DNA of 64,000 nucleotides from Pseudoalteromonas espejiana DSM 9414. Lineage in GTDB: Bacteria; Pseudomonadota; Gammaproteobacteria; Enterobacterales; Alteromonadaceae. The stretch is from assembly GCF_002221525.1 (NCBI RefSeq), contig NZ_CP011028.1, positions 2,181,001 to 2,245,000 on the forward strand, given 5' to 3'. Shown here in pieces: positions 53,239 to 60,803 of this stretch. The translations under genes and the position numbers were made by a program. The notes under the pieces are model-generated. The model searched no databases and was not told the DNA's origin. It worked only from the letters and a program-made list of their open reading frames with translations. How positions within the stretch are numbered: the stretch's first letter is position 1; every line of letters starts with the position of its first letter.

Positions 53239-53347
53239 GTGGTGTGGCCAGTGTTTATAATTTTAATATGACTGGCTTTACACTCGCTATGTAACCACTC
53301 TTGAATAGTTTTTACTCATTGCTATTAACTATAAGTTTTAGCAGTGT

Positions 53348-53539
53348 TTATTTTTTAGGACCATTATTAGGGAGTTTATCTCCCACACTTCCATATGTAT
53401 CGAATATAATTAAAAATCGAGGCTTTTCATCGGTTTCTACGTTATGGTTTACGTAAAGTTCTATGTCTTCGGCGAAAACAGAAAGGCTGATAGTTGCAGC
53501 AATAAAAGACGCAACTACACGATTGAATTTGAATTTCAT
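53348..53539 (-). pseudogene. PilY1-like N-terminal stub
   Basis: 63 codons. The signal peptide (VVASFIAATISLSVFAEDIELYVN) and the following FLIIFDTYGSVGDKL look like the start of PilY1-type proteins, where the von Willebrand A motif is DxSGSM. Here it reads DTYGSV and the frame stops nine codons later. No remainder of PilY1 is recognisable downstream. A good ribosome-binding site (AAAGGA) precedes the ATG. Either a decayed gene start or a small secreted peptide gene derived from one. Confidence 0.5.
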
Positions 53540-53554
53540 TTTAAATCCTTTTAT

Positions 53555-53573
53555 CTACGCAAAAATTGCGTAG
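53555..53573. promoter_or_regulatory. hairpin upstream of the PilY1-like stub
   Basis: CTACGCAA, loop AAA, TTGCGTAG, just before the ribosome-binding site of the small gene at 53539. Could be an operator or a 5' leader hairpin. The rest of the gap 53574-53880 shows no gene. Confidence 0.45.
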
Positions 53574-53880
53574 TTCCTTTAAACGTACTCTTACTTATAG
53601 TTTTTAATTTTAGAAAAGTAACAGTCTACTAATTCAGCTATATAGTAATGTGCTCAAATACATAAGTATTAATACCAACTGAATCAACATAACTTTATTA
53701 CTTTAATCAAAATAGGCACAAATATAAAGTAATTTAACGTAAATAAGGTTTAAATCGCTGAGGTTTGAACATTAGTCATAATTGTAATCTTTAAAAATTA
53801 CTCTTTAACAAACAGCTTTTGAGAGGTGGGTAGCTTACTAATTGTGTAAAAAACACTATTAATTTATGTAATAAACACTA

Positions 53881-53918
53881 AAAAGCCGGTGTCAGGATTA
53901 ACCCAACACCGGCTTTTT
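53881..53918 (-). terminator. terminator after small secreted protein 1
   Basis: AAAAGCCGGTGT and ACACCGGCTTTTT arms, usable on both strands. Confidence 0.9.
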
Positions 53919-53936
53919 ACTCTAGCTTTTAAAAAC

Positions 53937-54347
53937 TTATAACGATAAGTCTTCTTTAGCACGAGTCAAATTATGAGATACCAGTGAGTTTTTAGAAATT
54001 TGTACTGCTTCGTACAAATCAGAAAGGCCTGCAGTATCTTTTTTAGCCATCATACGGGCTACGCCTCGGTTGCTTAGTGCAAACGATGTAAGTTCACGTA
54101 CTTTTAAACGTGGGCCGCGGCTTTCTTTTAATAAAGCAATGGCTTTTGTACATACCGCTTCAGCTTCATCGTATTTTTTTGATTCAACATTAAGTGCACA
54201 GCTATTAAATGGCTGTTCAAACTCTGGGGCTGCTGTTATTGAATCTTCAATAACCATTAATTTGTAATCACTTTGATCAGCCATTGCAGCAGCTGAGCAA
54301 GTTAAGAATGAGCCAAGAGCGATGGTTTTTAAAAGTGTACGTTTCAT
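53937..54347 (-). CDS. small secreted TPR-like protein, paralogue 1
   Basis: 136 residues. A signal peptide (TIALGSFLTCSAAAMA) is followed by SDYKLMVIE and then two helical repeats resembling tetratricopeptide units: FNSCALNVESKKYDEAEAVCTKAIALLKES and LSNRGVARMMAKKDTAGLSDLYEAVQISK. Two conserved cysteines (SCAL, VCTK) are likely disulfide-linked in the periplasm. Two close paralogues lie at 57854 and 60080. All three share a leader of about 130 bases with a TAGACT-TT-AGTCTA palindrome. This copy is the most diverged. No family name is known to me. Confidence 0.8.
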   Translation of the reverse strand: MKRTLLKTIALGSFLTCSAAAMADQSDYKLMVIEDSITAAPEFEQPFNSCALNVESKKYDEAEAVCTKAIALLKESRGPRLKVRELTSFALSNRGVARMMAKKDTAGLSDLYEAVQISKNSLVSHNLTRAKEDLSL

Positions 54348-54480
54348 GATTATCTTCCTGTTTGGTTAGTCGTACTTGTTGCCGACAACGTAACTTTAGA
54401 TAAATCCACCCTTCCCGACAAACGATAAAAACAAACCTAATAAGTGAATAAATCTAACCTATAGGCTTTAGTCTAATACC
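54348..54480 (-). promoter_or_regulatory. conserved leader, copy 1
   Basis: Shares with the leaders at 58262 and 60488 the palindrome (here with one changed base, 54462-54475) 115-128 bases from the start, an AATAAGTGA block, GACAAACGA, and the hairpin GTTGCCGACAAC at 54378-54389. Confidence 0.7.
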
Positions 54481-54584
54481 TGCGATAAAAGGTATGTAAT
54501 TTACTTATTAACAAGCTTAGTTACAGTTAATCGCTGTATCTGATTAACCTTTAGCTATTAATAGCTTACCTCAAAATAGCGTAA

Positions 54585-55127
54585 TTACTTAGCTGTTAGC
54601 TTTTCGTGTGGGCTTAAAAAAAACATCTTTTTCCAACCTTGCCTTTGCGTTGTAAAAAGCCACGGCATAGGCAAAAGCGATAATATAGAATAATGCACAT
54701 GGGGTTGTTTTCCTGCAGCATTACCGGTATCACCCAGTAAGCCAATTTGACTGTTTATGCTTACTACATCCCCTGCACTTACATTGTAGTCATTTAAGTG
54801 TGCAAAATAATGCACGCGCCATTTAGGCCCAAGTACCGCAACCACCTTACCACCTCGGGTTAACTCACCTGCAAATATAACAATACCGTTTATTGAGGCA
54901 ACAACGGGCGTGTTTTTAGTGCCAAAAATATCGATGCCTTTGTGTACACCCGACCTACCCCATGGCTCATACCAAAACGTGTTGTGGTTCCAATCTTTGC
55001 TTGTAGCGCCTTTTACTGGAATCGTCATTTTTTCGGGTATTAGTAAACCTACTATTAATAAAATAATGATTGCGGCCAAAACCCACTTAAATACTTTCAA
55101 AGTTTTATCCTTAATATTAATAGTCAT
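54585..55127 (-). CDS. M23-family (LytM) metallopeptidase
   Basis: 180 residues. One N-terminal membrane segment (VFKWVLAAIIILLIVGLLI) anchors a periplasmic LytM domain. The zinc ligands are in GVHKGIDIFG (HxxxD) and HVHY, with an additional His in VHYFAHLND. This is the full ligand set, so it may be an active peptidoglycan endopeptidase. No coiled coil or LysM domain is present. It is flanked by paralogue 1 and the MITE. Confidence 0.88.
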   Translation of the reverse strand: MTINIKDKTLKVFKWVLAAIIILLIVGLLIPEKMTIPVKGATSKDWNHNTFWYEPWGRSGVHKGIDIFGTKNTPVVASINGIVIFAGELTRGGKVVAVLGPKWRVHYFAHLNDYNVSAGDVVSINSQIGLLGDTGNAAGKQPHVHYSILSLLPMPWLFTTQRQGWKKMFFLSPHEKLTAK

Positions 55128-55218
55128 TAATTTAAATTATTAACCATAATAAATGAACGTATTGTGAGTCGTATTTACGGTGCATTATTTGAATGAAATA
55201 CCCGACTAACATGTGCTA

Positions 55219-55483
55219 GGGCGTGTTGACCTTTCGTGATTGATTTTGCAGCAGTATGTTTGGTTTTTTAGGCAAGGCAGAGCCTGTGAAGTGTGGTTAT
55301 TCCCCATAAATAGGCGATAACGCAGCATAAAGACCAAACATGCGCTGCCCTTTGGGTTCTTTCTAGGGACGATTAACTCTTTGTTGCTCGGTTTTTACTT
55401 AGCCCACTAGGTTACAAACCTCACGCCGTGATTTAATCGCCCCTAGATTGAACAAATTTCAATCCACAAAGATCAACACGCCC
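55219..55483. mobile_element. MITE-like element, copy 2
   Basis: 265 bp, beginning GGGCGTGTTGACCTTTCG and ending CCACAAAGATCAACACGCCC. Aligns along its length with copy 1 at 40360, but lacks about 50 bases in the middle (the stretch after CTCTTTGTTG in copy 1). Flanks are CTA and TTG, so no clean target duplication is left. Its right end forms the 3' end of the YrhK-like gene. Confidence 0.78.
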
Positions 55484-55711
55484 TTGGCTTATCAACTTCA
55501 AAACAGGTTTTATAAGCAATTGCGCACTGCCGGCTATAAATAACCACGTACCGCTTTCTATTAATGAGTCATTTAAAAAGAAAAAACTACCAATTAAAAA
55601 CCACACTGCAATCAAAAAATCGTTAAATGCTCCCAGCGCTTCATAACGACGTTGGATGGTAATATGCTCTTGCCCTAAGTCTAAATTAAGCTGATTTTTG
55701 CTATCCATCAA
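55433..55711 (-). CDS. YrhK-like membrane protein with MITE-derived C-terminus
   Basis: 92 residues. The region RRYEALGAFNDFLIAVWFLIGSFFFLNDSLIESGTWLFIAGSAQLLIKPVLKLI contains two hydrophobic segments and resembles the YrhK domain. From about residue 75 on (ISQGRVDLCGLKFVQSRGD) the frame runs into the MITE terminal repeat, which provides the last residues and the stop codon. The native C-terminus has therefore been replaced. Since the YrhK domain looks nearly complete, the protein may still work. Function unknown. Confidence 0.7.
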   Translation of the reverse strand: MMDSKNQLNLDLGQEHITIQRRYEALGAFNDFLIAVWFLIGSFFFLNDSLIESGTWLFIAGSAQLLIKPVLKLISQGRVDLCGLKFVQSRGD

Positions 55712-55803
55712 TACTGCTCACTTTTTTTACTGTGTAATTAAAAAACTGTTTTTACAAAAAATAGGCTTATCTGCACAATACAATATCAAATTGCACACAA
55801 TAA

Positions 55804-55835
55804 AAAACGCTGACTGAAATATCAGACAGCGTTTT
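55804..55835 (-). terminator. terminator of the SPFH operon
   Basis: AAAACGCTG and CAGCGTTTT arms, 59 bases past the SPFH stop codon. Confidence 0.8.
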
Positions 55836-55893
55836 GATTTGTATAGTCTTTATAACCTAAAGCTAAGCATAACTTTTATATTTGATAAATCGT

Positions 55894-57237
55894 TTATTTT
55901 TTCTCTTTTTCTAAACGCTTTTTAAGACTTAAAGCGGCATCAGCAGCGAGTAAACGCATAAATTCAGAGCCGTTGCTTTGCTCGCCTTGCCCTGCACCAC
56001 CAATAACAATTTCAGGTACTAGGCGGCTATTGCCTAAACTTGTAAATAAAGCAGTTTGAATTTTAACCTCAGCTTTTAATGTTTCATCAAAAACATATTT
56101 AGGATCAAGCGCTGCCGACTTAGCACGTAAACGTGCCTCAGCTAACACATCCATACCAAGTGCTTCTAAACGTTGTTGTTTTAATATCTCTTCTTGCTCT
56201 TTTGCAAGCTCCGCTTTAACCGCTACACGTTGCTGCGCTGAAATAATCGCATTGGCTTTAATACGCTCAGCATCAATTTGCTCTTTAATTTTAAGCTTTT
56301 CAGATTCTGCTCGTTGCTTAGCAATGGCTTGCTCACCTAGTGCAACCTCTGTACGCGCTTGTTGCTCTGCTTTTTTAAGGTTTTGACGCGCAAGCGCTTC
56401 ATCTGCTGCCGCTTGCTTTTGCGCCTCTAGACGTGCGTTTACTTTACTTTCGTAGTCAATATCAATAATGCTCGCATCAACTACCGTAATACCGTAAGCG
56501 CCTAAAATAGGTGCGTTACGCAGTGCGTTGCCTTCGCTGTCTTTTTTAATATTAATAGTAACGCGTTGCTGTTTACTCAAATTACTTAAATCGTCAGTTT
56601 TATCACGCTCACCAGTACTAATAATTTGCTCAGTCACAAAAATACCGTTGGTTAGCTGATCAGAAAAATCTTGGCTTAATTGGCCATTACCACCTGAGTA
56701 ATGTTGCTCTACCGACATCATACGTGCAGACGCTTTAACATTTTCAGTTGTGGCACGCATTAGTAGGTTAGAAATTAGGGTTTCTTGTGAGCCAAATTCT
56801 TCGTGTATTTTAAGTAAACCACGTAATGCGCCAGACTCACTAGCTGGCACATTGCCCGGTAATCTAAAACGCGACACACCACGGGCACCACCGGTTGTTG
56901 TATCTAAAAAACGAATAGGAATTAACGGTACAATCGCGCTTGCTGTTGCACTACTATCGCCAGTAAAGTTTATAGAAATTACTTTTTTATAGGCCGAGGT
57001 AGTACCAAATGCTTTTAGATAAGGGCCAGCCTGATTTATCACCGTTAAATTACCAGTAAATGCTGATTGGTGTACTAATCGCTCATCTGCTTCGTTCCAC
57101 GATATAACCTGCGATGTAAGCGTGGCAATAACCGCTAATACAACAACAATTGACGACACCACAATGACATTACGGCGGCCAAAACGGCTTATAAACGACT
57201 CATTTTTTTCTGCTGGGATTACTTTTTCGTTATCCAT
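55894..57237 (-). CDS. SPFH/band 7 (prohibitin-like) membrane protein
   Basis: 447 residues. An N-terminal membrane anchor (VIVVSSIVVVLAVIATLTSQVIS) precedes a divergent SPFH domain (about 50-260). A long Ala/Glu/Lys-rich coiled coil (about 265-370: ARLEAQKQAAADEALARQNLKKAEQQ and onward) is followed by a short C-terminal domain. Such proteins form membrane scaffold rings and often partner with small membrane or NfeD-like proteins. Its start overlaps the upstream small-protein gene by eight bases (ATGGATAA), suggesting a complex of the two. Confidence 0.85.
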   Translation of the reverse strand: MDNEKVIPAEKNESFISRFGRRNVIVVSSIVVVLAVIATLTSQVISWNEADERLVHQSAFTGNLTVINQAGPYLKAFGTTSAYKKVISINFTGDSSATASAIVPLIPIRFLDTTTGGARGVSRFRLPGNVPASESGALRGLLKIHEEFGSQETLISNLLMRATTENVKASARMMSVEQHYSGGNGQLSQDFSDQLTNGIFVTEQIISTGERDKTDDLSNLSKQQRVTINIKKDSEGNALRNAPILGAYGITVVDASIIDIDYESKVNARLEAQKQAAADEALARQNLKKAEQQARTEVALGEQAIAKQRAESEKLKIKEQIDAERIKANAIISAQQRVAVKAELAKEQEEILKQQRLEALGMDVLAEARLRAKSAALDPKYVFDETLKAEVKIQTALFTSLGNSRLVPEIVIGGAGQGEQSNGSEFMRLLAADAALSLKKRLEKEKK

Positions 57238-57568
57238 TATTATTACTCTCCATGTTTAATTTTTTCTTAACAAAGTAAATAATTTCTTGCTCGCTTAAAT
57301 GCGCACAAAAACTACCTGAACGATGCAATTCAATAAATGTTGCAAGGATCTCTTCTTTGCCTTTTATTGTTTTATGCTCGTCTGCTTGGGCTTGGTTTTT
57401 ATCAGTAAGTTGAGTAATAAGATCATCCACAATGGTATCTTTATCAAATAACACATTGTATTCTTTTGTTTTTCTTACTCGGCTTGTGCGTACATTGCTA
57501 TAAATGACATAAATAGCTAAACACAAAATAATAACCAATGTACTCAACCCAACAATATAAAAAATCAT
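57230..57568 (-). CDS. small membrane protein, SPFH partner
   Basis: 112 residues: one N-terminal membrane segment (FYIVGLSTLVIILCLAIYVIYS) and a hydrophilic, mostly helical tail (KEYNVLFDKDTIVDDLITQLTDKNQ to SEQEIIYFVKKKLNME). No family is recognised. The eight-base overlap with the SPFH gene indicates co-translation, and it may anchor or regulate the SPFH assembly. Confidence 0.75.
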   Translation of the reverse strand: MIFYIVGLSTLVIILCLAIYVIYSNVRTSRVRKTKEYNVLFDKDTIVDDLITQLTDKNQAQADEHKTIKGKEEILATFIELHRSGSFCAHLSEQEIIYFVKKKLNMESNNNG

Positions 57569-57789
57569 AATTCCTACTTATATTTAGTTGAATAATCACC
57601 TTAATCACAAGTGTAAATTTTTTTCACAAATGTTAATGCGTGATTTTACAGAATAACCGTCTAAAAAACAGGTAAAAAATAAAACATTAGCTAATAGCTA
57701 AATACTAAATCTATCTAAAGAAGAGTCTGGGTATTAATTTTTTTGCAAATGAGGGTCCGCAAACAATGGTAAACTTTTATATCGTGCAC

Positions 57790-57829
57790 AAAAAAGCCCC
57801 TGCAGGTTATACCTTGCAGGGGCCTTTTT
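57790..57829 (-). terminator. terminator after small secreted protein 2
   Basis: AAAAAAGCCCCTGCA(A)GG-type arms with a GC-rich 10-bp stem around GTTATACC, and A/T tracts on both sides. The gap 57569-57789 shows no gene. Confidence 0.88.
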
Positions 57830-57853
57830 GAAACTTGCGCTAGCTAGAGCTTT

Positions 57854-58261
57854 TTATAAAGAAAGCTCTTCTTTAGCGCGAGTTAAGTTATGCGTTACCA
57901 TTGAATTTTCAGAAACCTGAACTGCTTCGTATAAATCGGCAAGAGCTGCTGTATCGTTATGCGCTTTTAATCGTGCAACACCACGGTTGCTTAACGCGTA
58001 AGATGTAAGCTGGCGTACTTTAAATTTAGGGCCTTCAGCATCTTTTAAAAGTGCGATAGCTTTTGTACAAATTTCTTCAGCTTGAGCGTAATTTTTAGAT
58101 TTAACGTTAAGTGCGCAGCTATTGAATGACTCTTCAAGTGGCAATGGCGCAGTAGCGGTTTTGATAACCATTAGTTTGTAGTCACTTGAATCAGCCATTA
58201 CAGCTGCTGAGCAAGTTAGTAATGAGCCAAGAGCGATGGTTTTTAAAAGTGTACGTTTCAT
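57854..58261 (-). CDS. small secreted TPR-like protein, paralogue 2
   Basis: 135 residues, almost the same design as the proteins at 53937 and 60080: signal peptide to AAVMADS, SDYKLMVIKTATAPLPLEES, then SFNSCALNVKSKNYAQAEEICTKAIALLKDAEGPKFKVRQLTSYALSNRGVARLKAHNDTAALADLYEAVQ split over two TPR-like hairpins. It is closest to paralogue 3. The conserved Cys pair is present. The start ATG lies next to AGGAAAGG in the leader. Confidence 0.82.
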   Translation of the reverse strand: MKRTLLKTIALGSLLTCSAAVMADSSDYKLMVIKTATAPLPLEESFNSCALNVKSKNYAQAEEICTKAIALLKDAEGPKFKVRQLTSYALSNRGVARLKAHNDTAALADLYEAVQVSENSMVTHNLTRAKEELSL

Positions 58262-58392
58262 GGTTTGCCTTTCCTAATTAAGTTAGTCGTGCTTGTTGCC
58301 GACAACTGAACTTTAGAGTATTAGCTCAACAGCGACAAACGAGAAAAACAAACGTAATAAGTGAAGAAAATTAACCTATAGACTTTAGTCTA
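58262..58392 (-). promoter_or_regulatory. conserved leader, copy 2
   Basis: Contains the perfect inverted repeat TAGACT-TT-AGTCTA at 58379-58392, 118-131 bases before the start codon, and the hairpin GTTGCCGACAAC at 58295-58306. Nearly identical blocks stand before the other two paralogues. Confidence 0.75.
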
Positions 58393-58539
58393 ATACGTGA
58401 GCTAATTTGTTATAAAATCGAGTAACAATTAGCCCTTATTAGCAACTGATTCCTAAACAAAATTTAAGTAACACCAGTAAAAAACCCTATTTTTTGTAAC
58501 ATTATCTGTATAAATAAAATACAGCTAATTTATTTAAGC

Positions 58540-59805
58540 TTACTTACGAATACTTTTAGCAACTTTGCCAACACTTAACCCCTGGATCAAAATAGAAAAC
58601 ACCACCACAGCATAAGTTAAGGTAAGTAAAACATTTCGCTCTGCACCATCAGGAAGCTGCAAAACAAGCGCCACCGAAATACCGCCGCGCAATCCTCCCC
58701 ACGTTAATACCTTCCACGCACCATTGGGTAATGCTAATTGCTTATTAAAAGTGGTGGTTGTTATACCCACTACAATTAAGCGTGCTAATAAAGCAATTAA
58801 TATAGTTAACACAGCAGCGGCTAATAAATTGCCCGAATAGGCAATCATTACAACTTCAAGCCCAATTAAAACAAATAAAATGGCATTTAAAATTTCGTCA
58901 ATAAGCTCCCAAAATAAATCAACGTAATGACGTGTTTTATCACTCATGGCTAAATTACGGCCATGGTTACCCACCATTAACCCCATCATAACCATCGCAA
59001 GTGGCCCCGATAGGTGCCAATGGCTTGCCAGCGCATAACCACCAATAACACCTGCAAGAGTAAGTAATACCTCTTCTTGGTAGCTATCTATACTTTTAAG
59101 TAAGTAATATAAAATGCCGCCAAGTGTTAAGCCAAAAATAATTCCACCACCCGCTTCAACGGCTAACGTATGCGCTACAGAATAGGTTGTAGGAATATCA
59201 CCACTTGATAAAATACCCAGTAATAAAACAAATACCACCACCCCTATTCCGTCATTAAATAACGACTCACCCGCTATCACAGTTTCAATACTTTTAGGCG
59301 CGCCGGCTGAGCGTAAAATACCCATAACAGCAATCGGATCGGTTGGCGAAATTAACGCGCCAAATAATAAACACCAAATAAACGATAAATCAAAGCCAAG
59401 TAATGGCAGTAATAAATAAAGCGCACCAGCAATAATAACGGTAGATACAAGCGTACCCATACATGCCAAAATACCAATTGGTAATTTATAACGCCTTAAA
59501 TCGCTTACATTCACATGTAGCGCCCCGGCAAATAGCAACATAGAAAGCATGCCATCAAGTAAAACCTCCGTAAAATTAAGCTGATCGAGTAGGCTCACCT
59601 CATAATCTATCAGATCATCAAACCCTAAAAAGCCCAAAAATATCGCAGTAATAGAAACCAGCATAGAAATAACCATCACACCAATTGTGGTTGGCAAGCC
59701 AATAAAGCGATGATTCACATAGGTGAGTAAGGCAGTAATCGATAAAAATATCGCGCTAATTTCAAATATAGTTAAAGTGCCTGAAGAGACGACGGTAGGT
59801 TCCAT
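58540..59805 (-). CDS. CPA1-family Na+/H+ antiporter
   Basis: 421 residues with about 12 hydrophobic segments. Motifs of the CPA1 antiporters are visible: ALISPTDPIAVMGILRSAG, VIAGESLFNDGIGVVVFVLL (with the ND pair of the ion site), GPLAMVMMGLMVGNHG and TWGGLRGGISVALVLQLP. There is no large C-terminal cytoplasmic tail, so regulation through one is unlikely. It should exchange cytoplasmic Na+ for H+, useful in seawater. It sits between paralogues 2 and 3 of the small secreted family, which may have spread around it. Confidence 0.9.
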   Translation of the reverse strand: MEPTVVSSGTLTIFEISAIFLSITALLTYVNHRFIGLPTTIGVMVISMLVSITAIFLGFLGFDDLIDYEVSLLDQLNFTEVLLDGMLSMLLFAGALHVNVSDLRRYKLPIGILACMGTLVSTVIIAGALYLLLPLLGFDLSFIWCLLFGALISPTDPIAVMGILRSAGAPKSIETVIAGESLFNDGIGVVVFVLLLGILSSGDIPTTYSVAHTLAVEAGGGIIFGLTLGGILYYLLKSIDSYQEEVLLTLAGVIGGYALASHWHLSGPLAMVMMGLMVGNHGRNLAMSDKTRHYVDLFWELIDEILNAILFVLIGLEVVMIAYSGNLLAAAVLTILIALLARLIVVGITTTTFNKQLALPNGAWKVLTWGGLRGGISVALVLQLPDGAERNVLLTLTYAVVVFSILIQGLSVGKVAKSIRK

Positions 59806-59989
59806 ATTAATTAATCCACAAATAGTAATTGGTTTTATTTTAAATACCCGTTCGCTTAATTAAGTGAGCTGCTTTTAGGTCGTAAAGCCTTTTACAAACA
59901 AAGAAAAAGCTTAGCTTTAGTCGCTATCACTTATTGCTTCTGTATTTTTTACCTTATGCATTTATGCTTTTTATAAATAGCAAAAACGC

Positions 59990-60029
59990 AAAAAAGCCAT
60001 ATAAGGGTTTAACCTAACATGGCTTTTTT
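59990..60029 (-). terminator. terminator after small secreted protein 3
   Basis: AAAAAAGCCAT and ATGGCTTTTTT arms with an 18-base loop. The rest of the gap 59806-60079 shows no gene. Confidence 0.8.
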
Positions 60030-60079
60030 GTACTCTCGCTTAATTAAAGTGTTTTATAAAGCACTTTATGAGCAATCTT

Positions 60080-60487
60080 TTATAAAGAAAGCTCTTCTTT
60101 AGCGCGATTTAAGTTGTGCGATACCATAGTGCTGTTAGACATTTGGTTAGCTTCGTATAAATCGGCTAATGCAGCAGTTTCGTTATTCGACTTTAAACGC
60201 GCTACACCACGATTACTTAAAGCGTAAGAGGTAAGCTGGCGTACTTTAAATTTAGGGCCATCTGCATCTTTTAAAAGTGCGATTGCTTTTGTACAAATTT
60301 CTTCAGCTTGAGCATAGTTTTTTGACTTAACATTAAGTGCACAGCTATTGAATGACTGCTCTAAAGGTTGCGGTGCCGTAGCCTGTTCGATAACCATTAA
60401 TTTGTAATCACTTGTATCAGCCATTACAGCAGCTGAGCAAGTAAATAAAGAGCCAAGAGCGATGGTTTTGATTAGTGAGCTTTTCAT
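60080..60487 (-). CDS. small secreted TPR-like protein, paralogue 3
   Basis: 135 residues. Signal peptide to AAVMADT, then SDYKLMVIEQATAPQPLEQSFNSCALNVKSKNYAQ in line with paralogue 2, the same Cys pair, and the C-terminus HNLNRAKEELSL common to all three. The signal peptide starts MKSSLIKTIALGSLFTC instead of MKRTLLKTIALGS. The charge pattern and TPR-like repeat (ALSNRGVARLKSNNETAALADLYEA) are kept, so all three copies appear under selection. Confidence 0.82.
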   Translation of the reverse strand: MKSSLIKTIALGSLFTCSAAVMADTSDYKLMVIEQATAPQPLEQSFNSCALNVKSKNYAQAEEICTKAIALLKDADGPKFKVRQLTSYALSNRGVARLKSNNETAALADLYEANQMSNSTMVSHNLNRAKEELSL

Positions 60488-60615
60488 GATTATATTCCTG
60501 TTGAGTTAGTCGTGCTTGTTGCCGACAACTGAACTTTAGAGAATTAACACAAAACCGACAAACGATTAAAACAAAACCAATAAGTGAAGAAAATTAACTT
60601 ATAGACTTTAGTCTA
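60488..60615 (-). promoter_or_regulatory. conserved leader, copy 3
   Basis: The palindrome TAGACT-TT-AGTCTA is at 60602-60615, 115-128 bases before the start, and the hairpin GTTGCCGACAAC at 60518-60529. Upstream of it, the remaining bases to sbcB at 60804 hold no gene and would carry the sbcB promoter. Confidence 0.75.
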
Positions 60616-60803
60616 ATACCAAACATATCGAACGACCACTGTAATTAGATTGATATAATGAGTATAACTAATTAATTTAAACGCCTTACCTATTGCAAAC
60701 CTATAAACTCCCTCGTCCATATGCCATAATCTAAATAATTCATTATTTTAGTAACTTGGCGCTCATTTAGGCGTTTTTAAGTTAACTACTCAGGGTTTTC
60801 AGC

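Noticed and set aside
53574..53880. remaining part of a PilY1 gene or type IV pilus operon around the stub
   Set aside because: Both flanks were read on both strands, and no PilY1, PilX or minor pilin sequence is recognisable.
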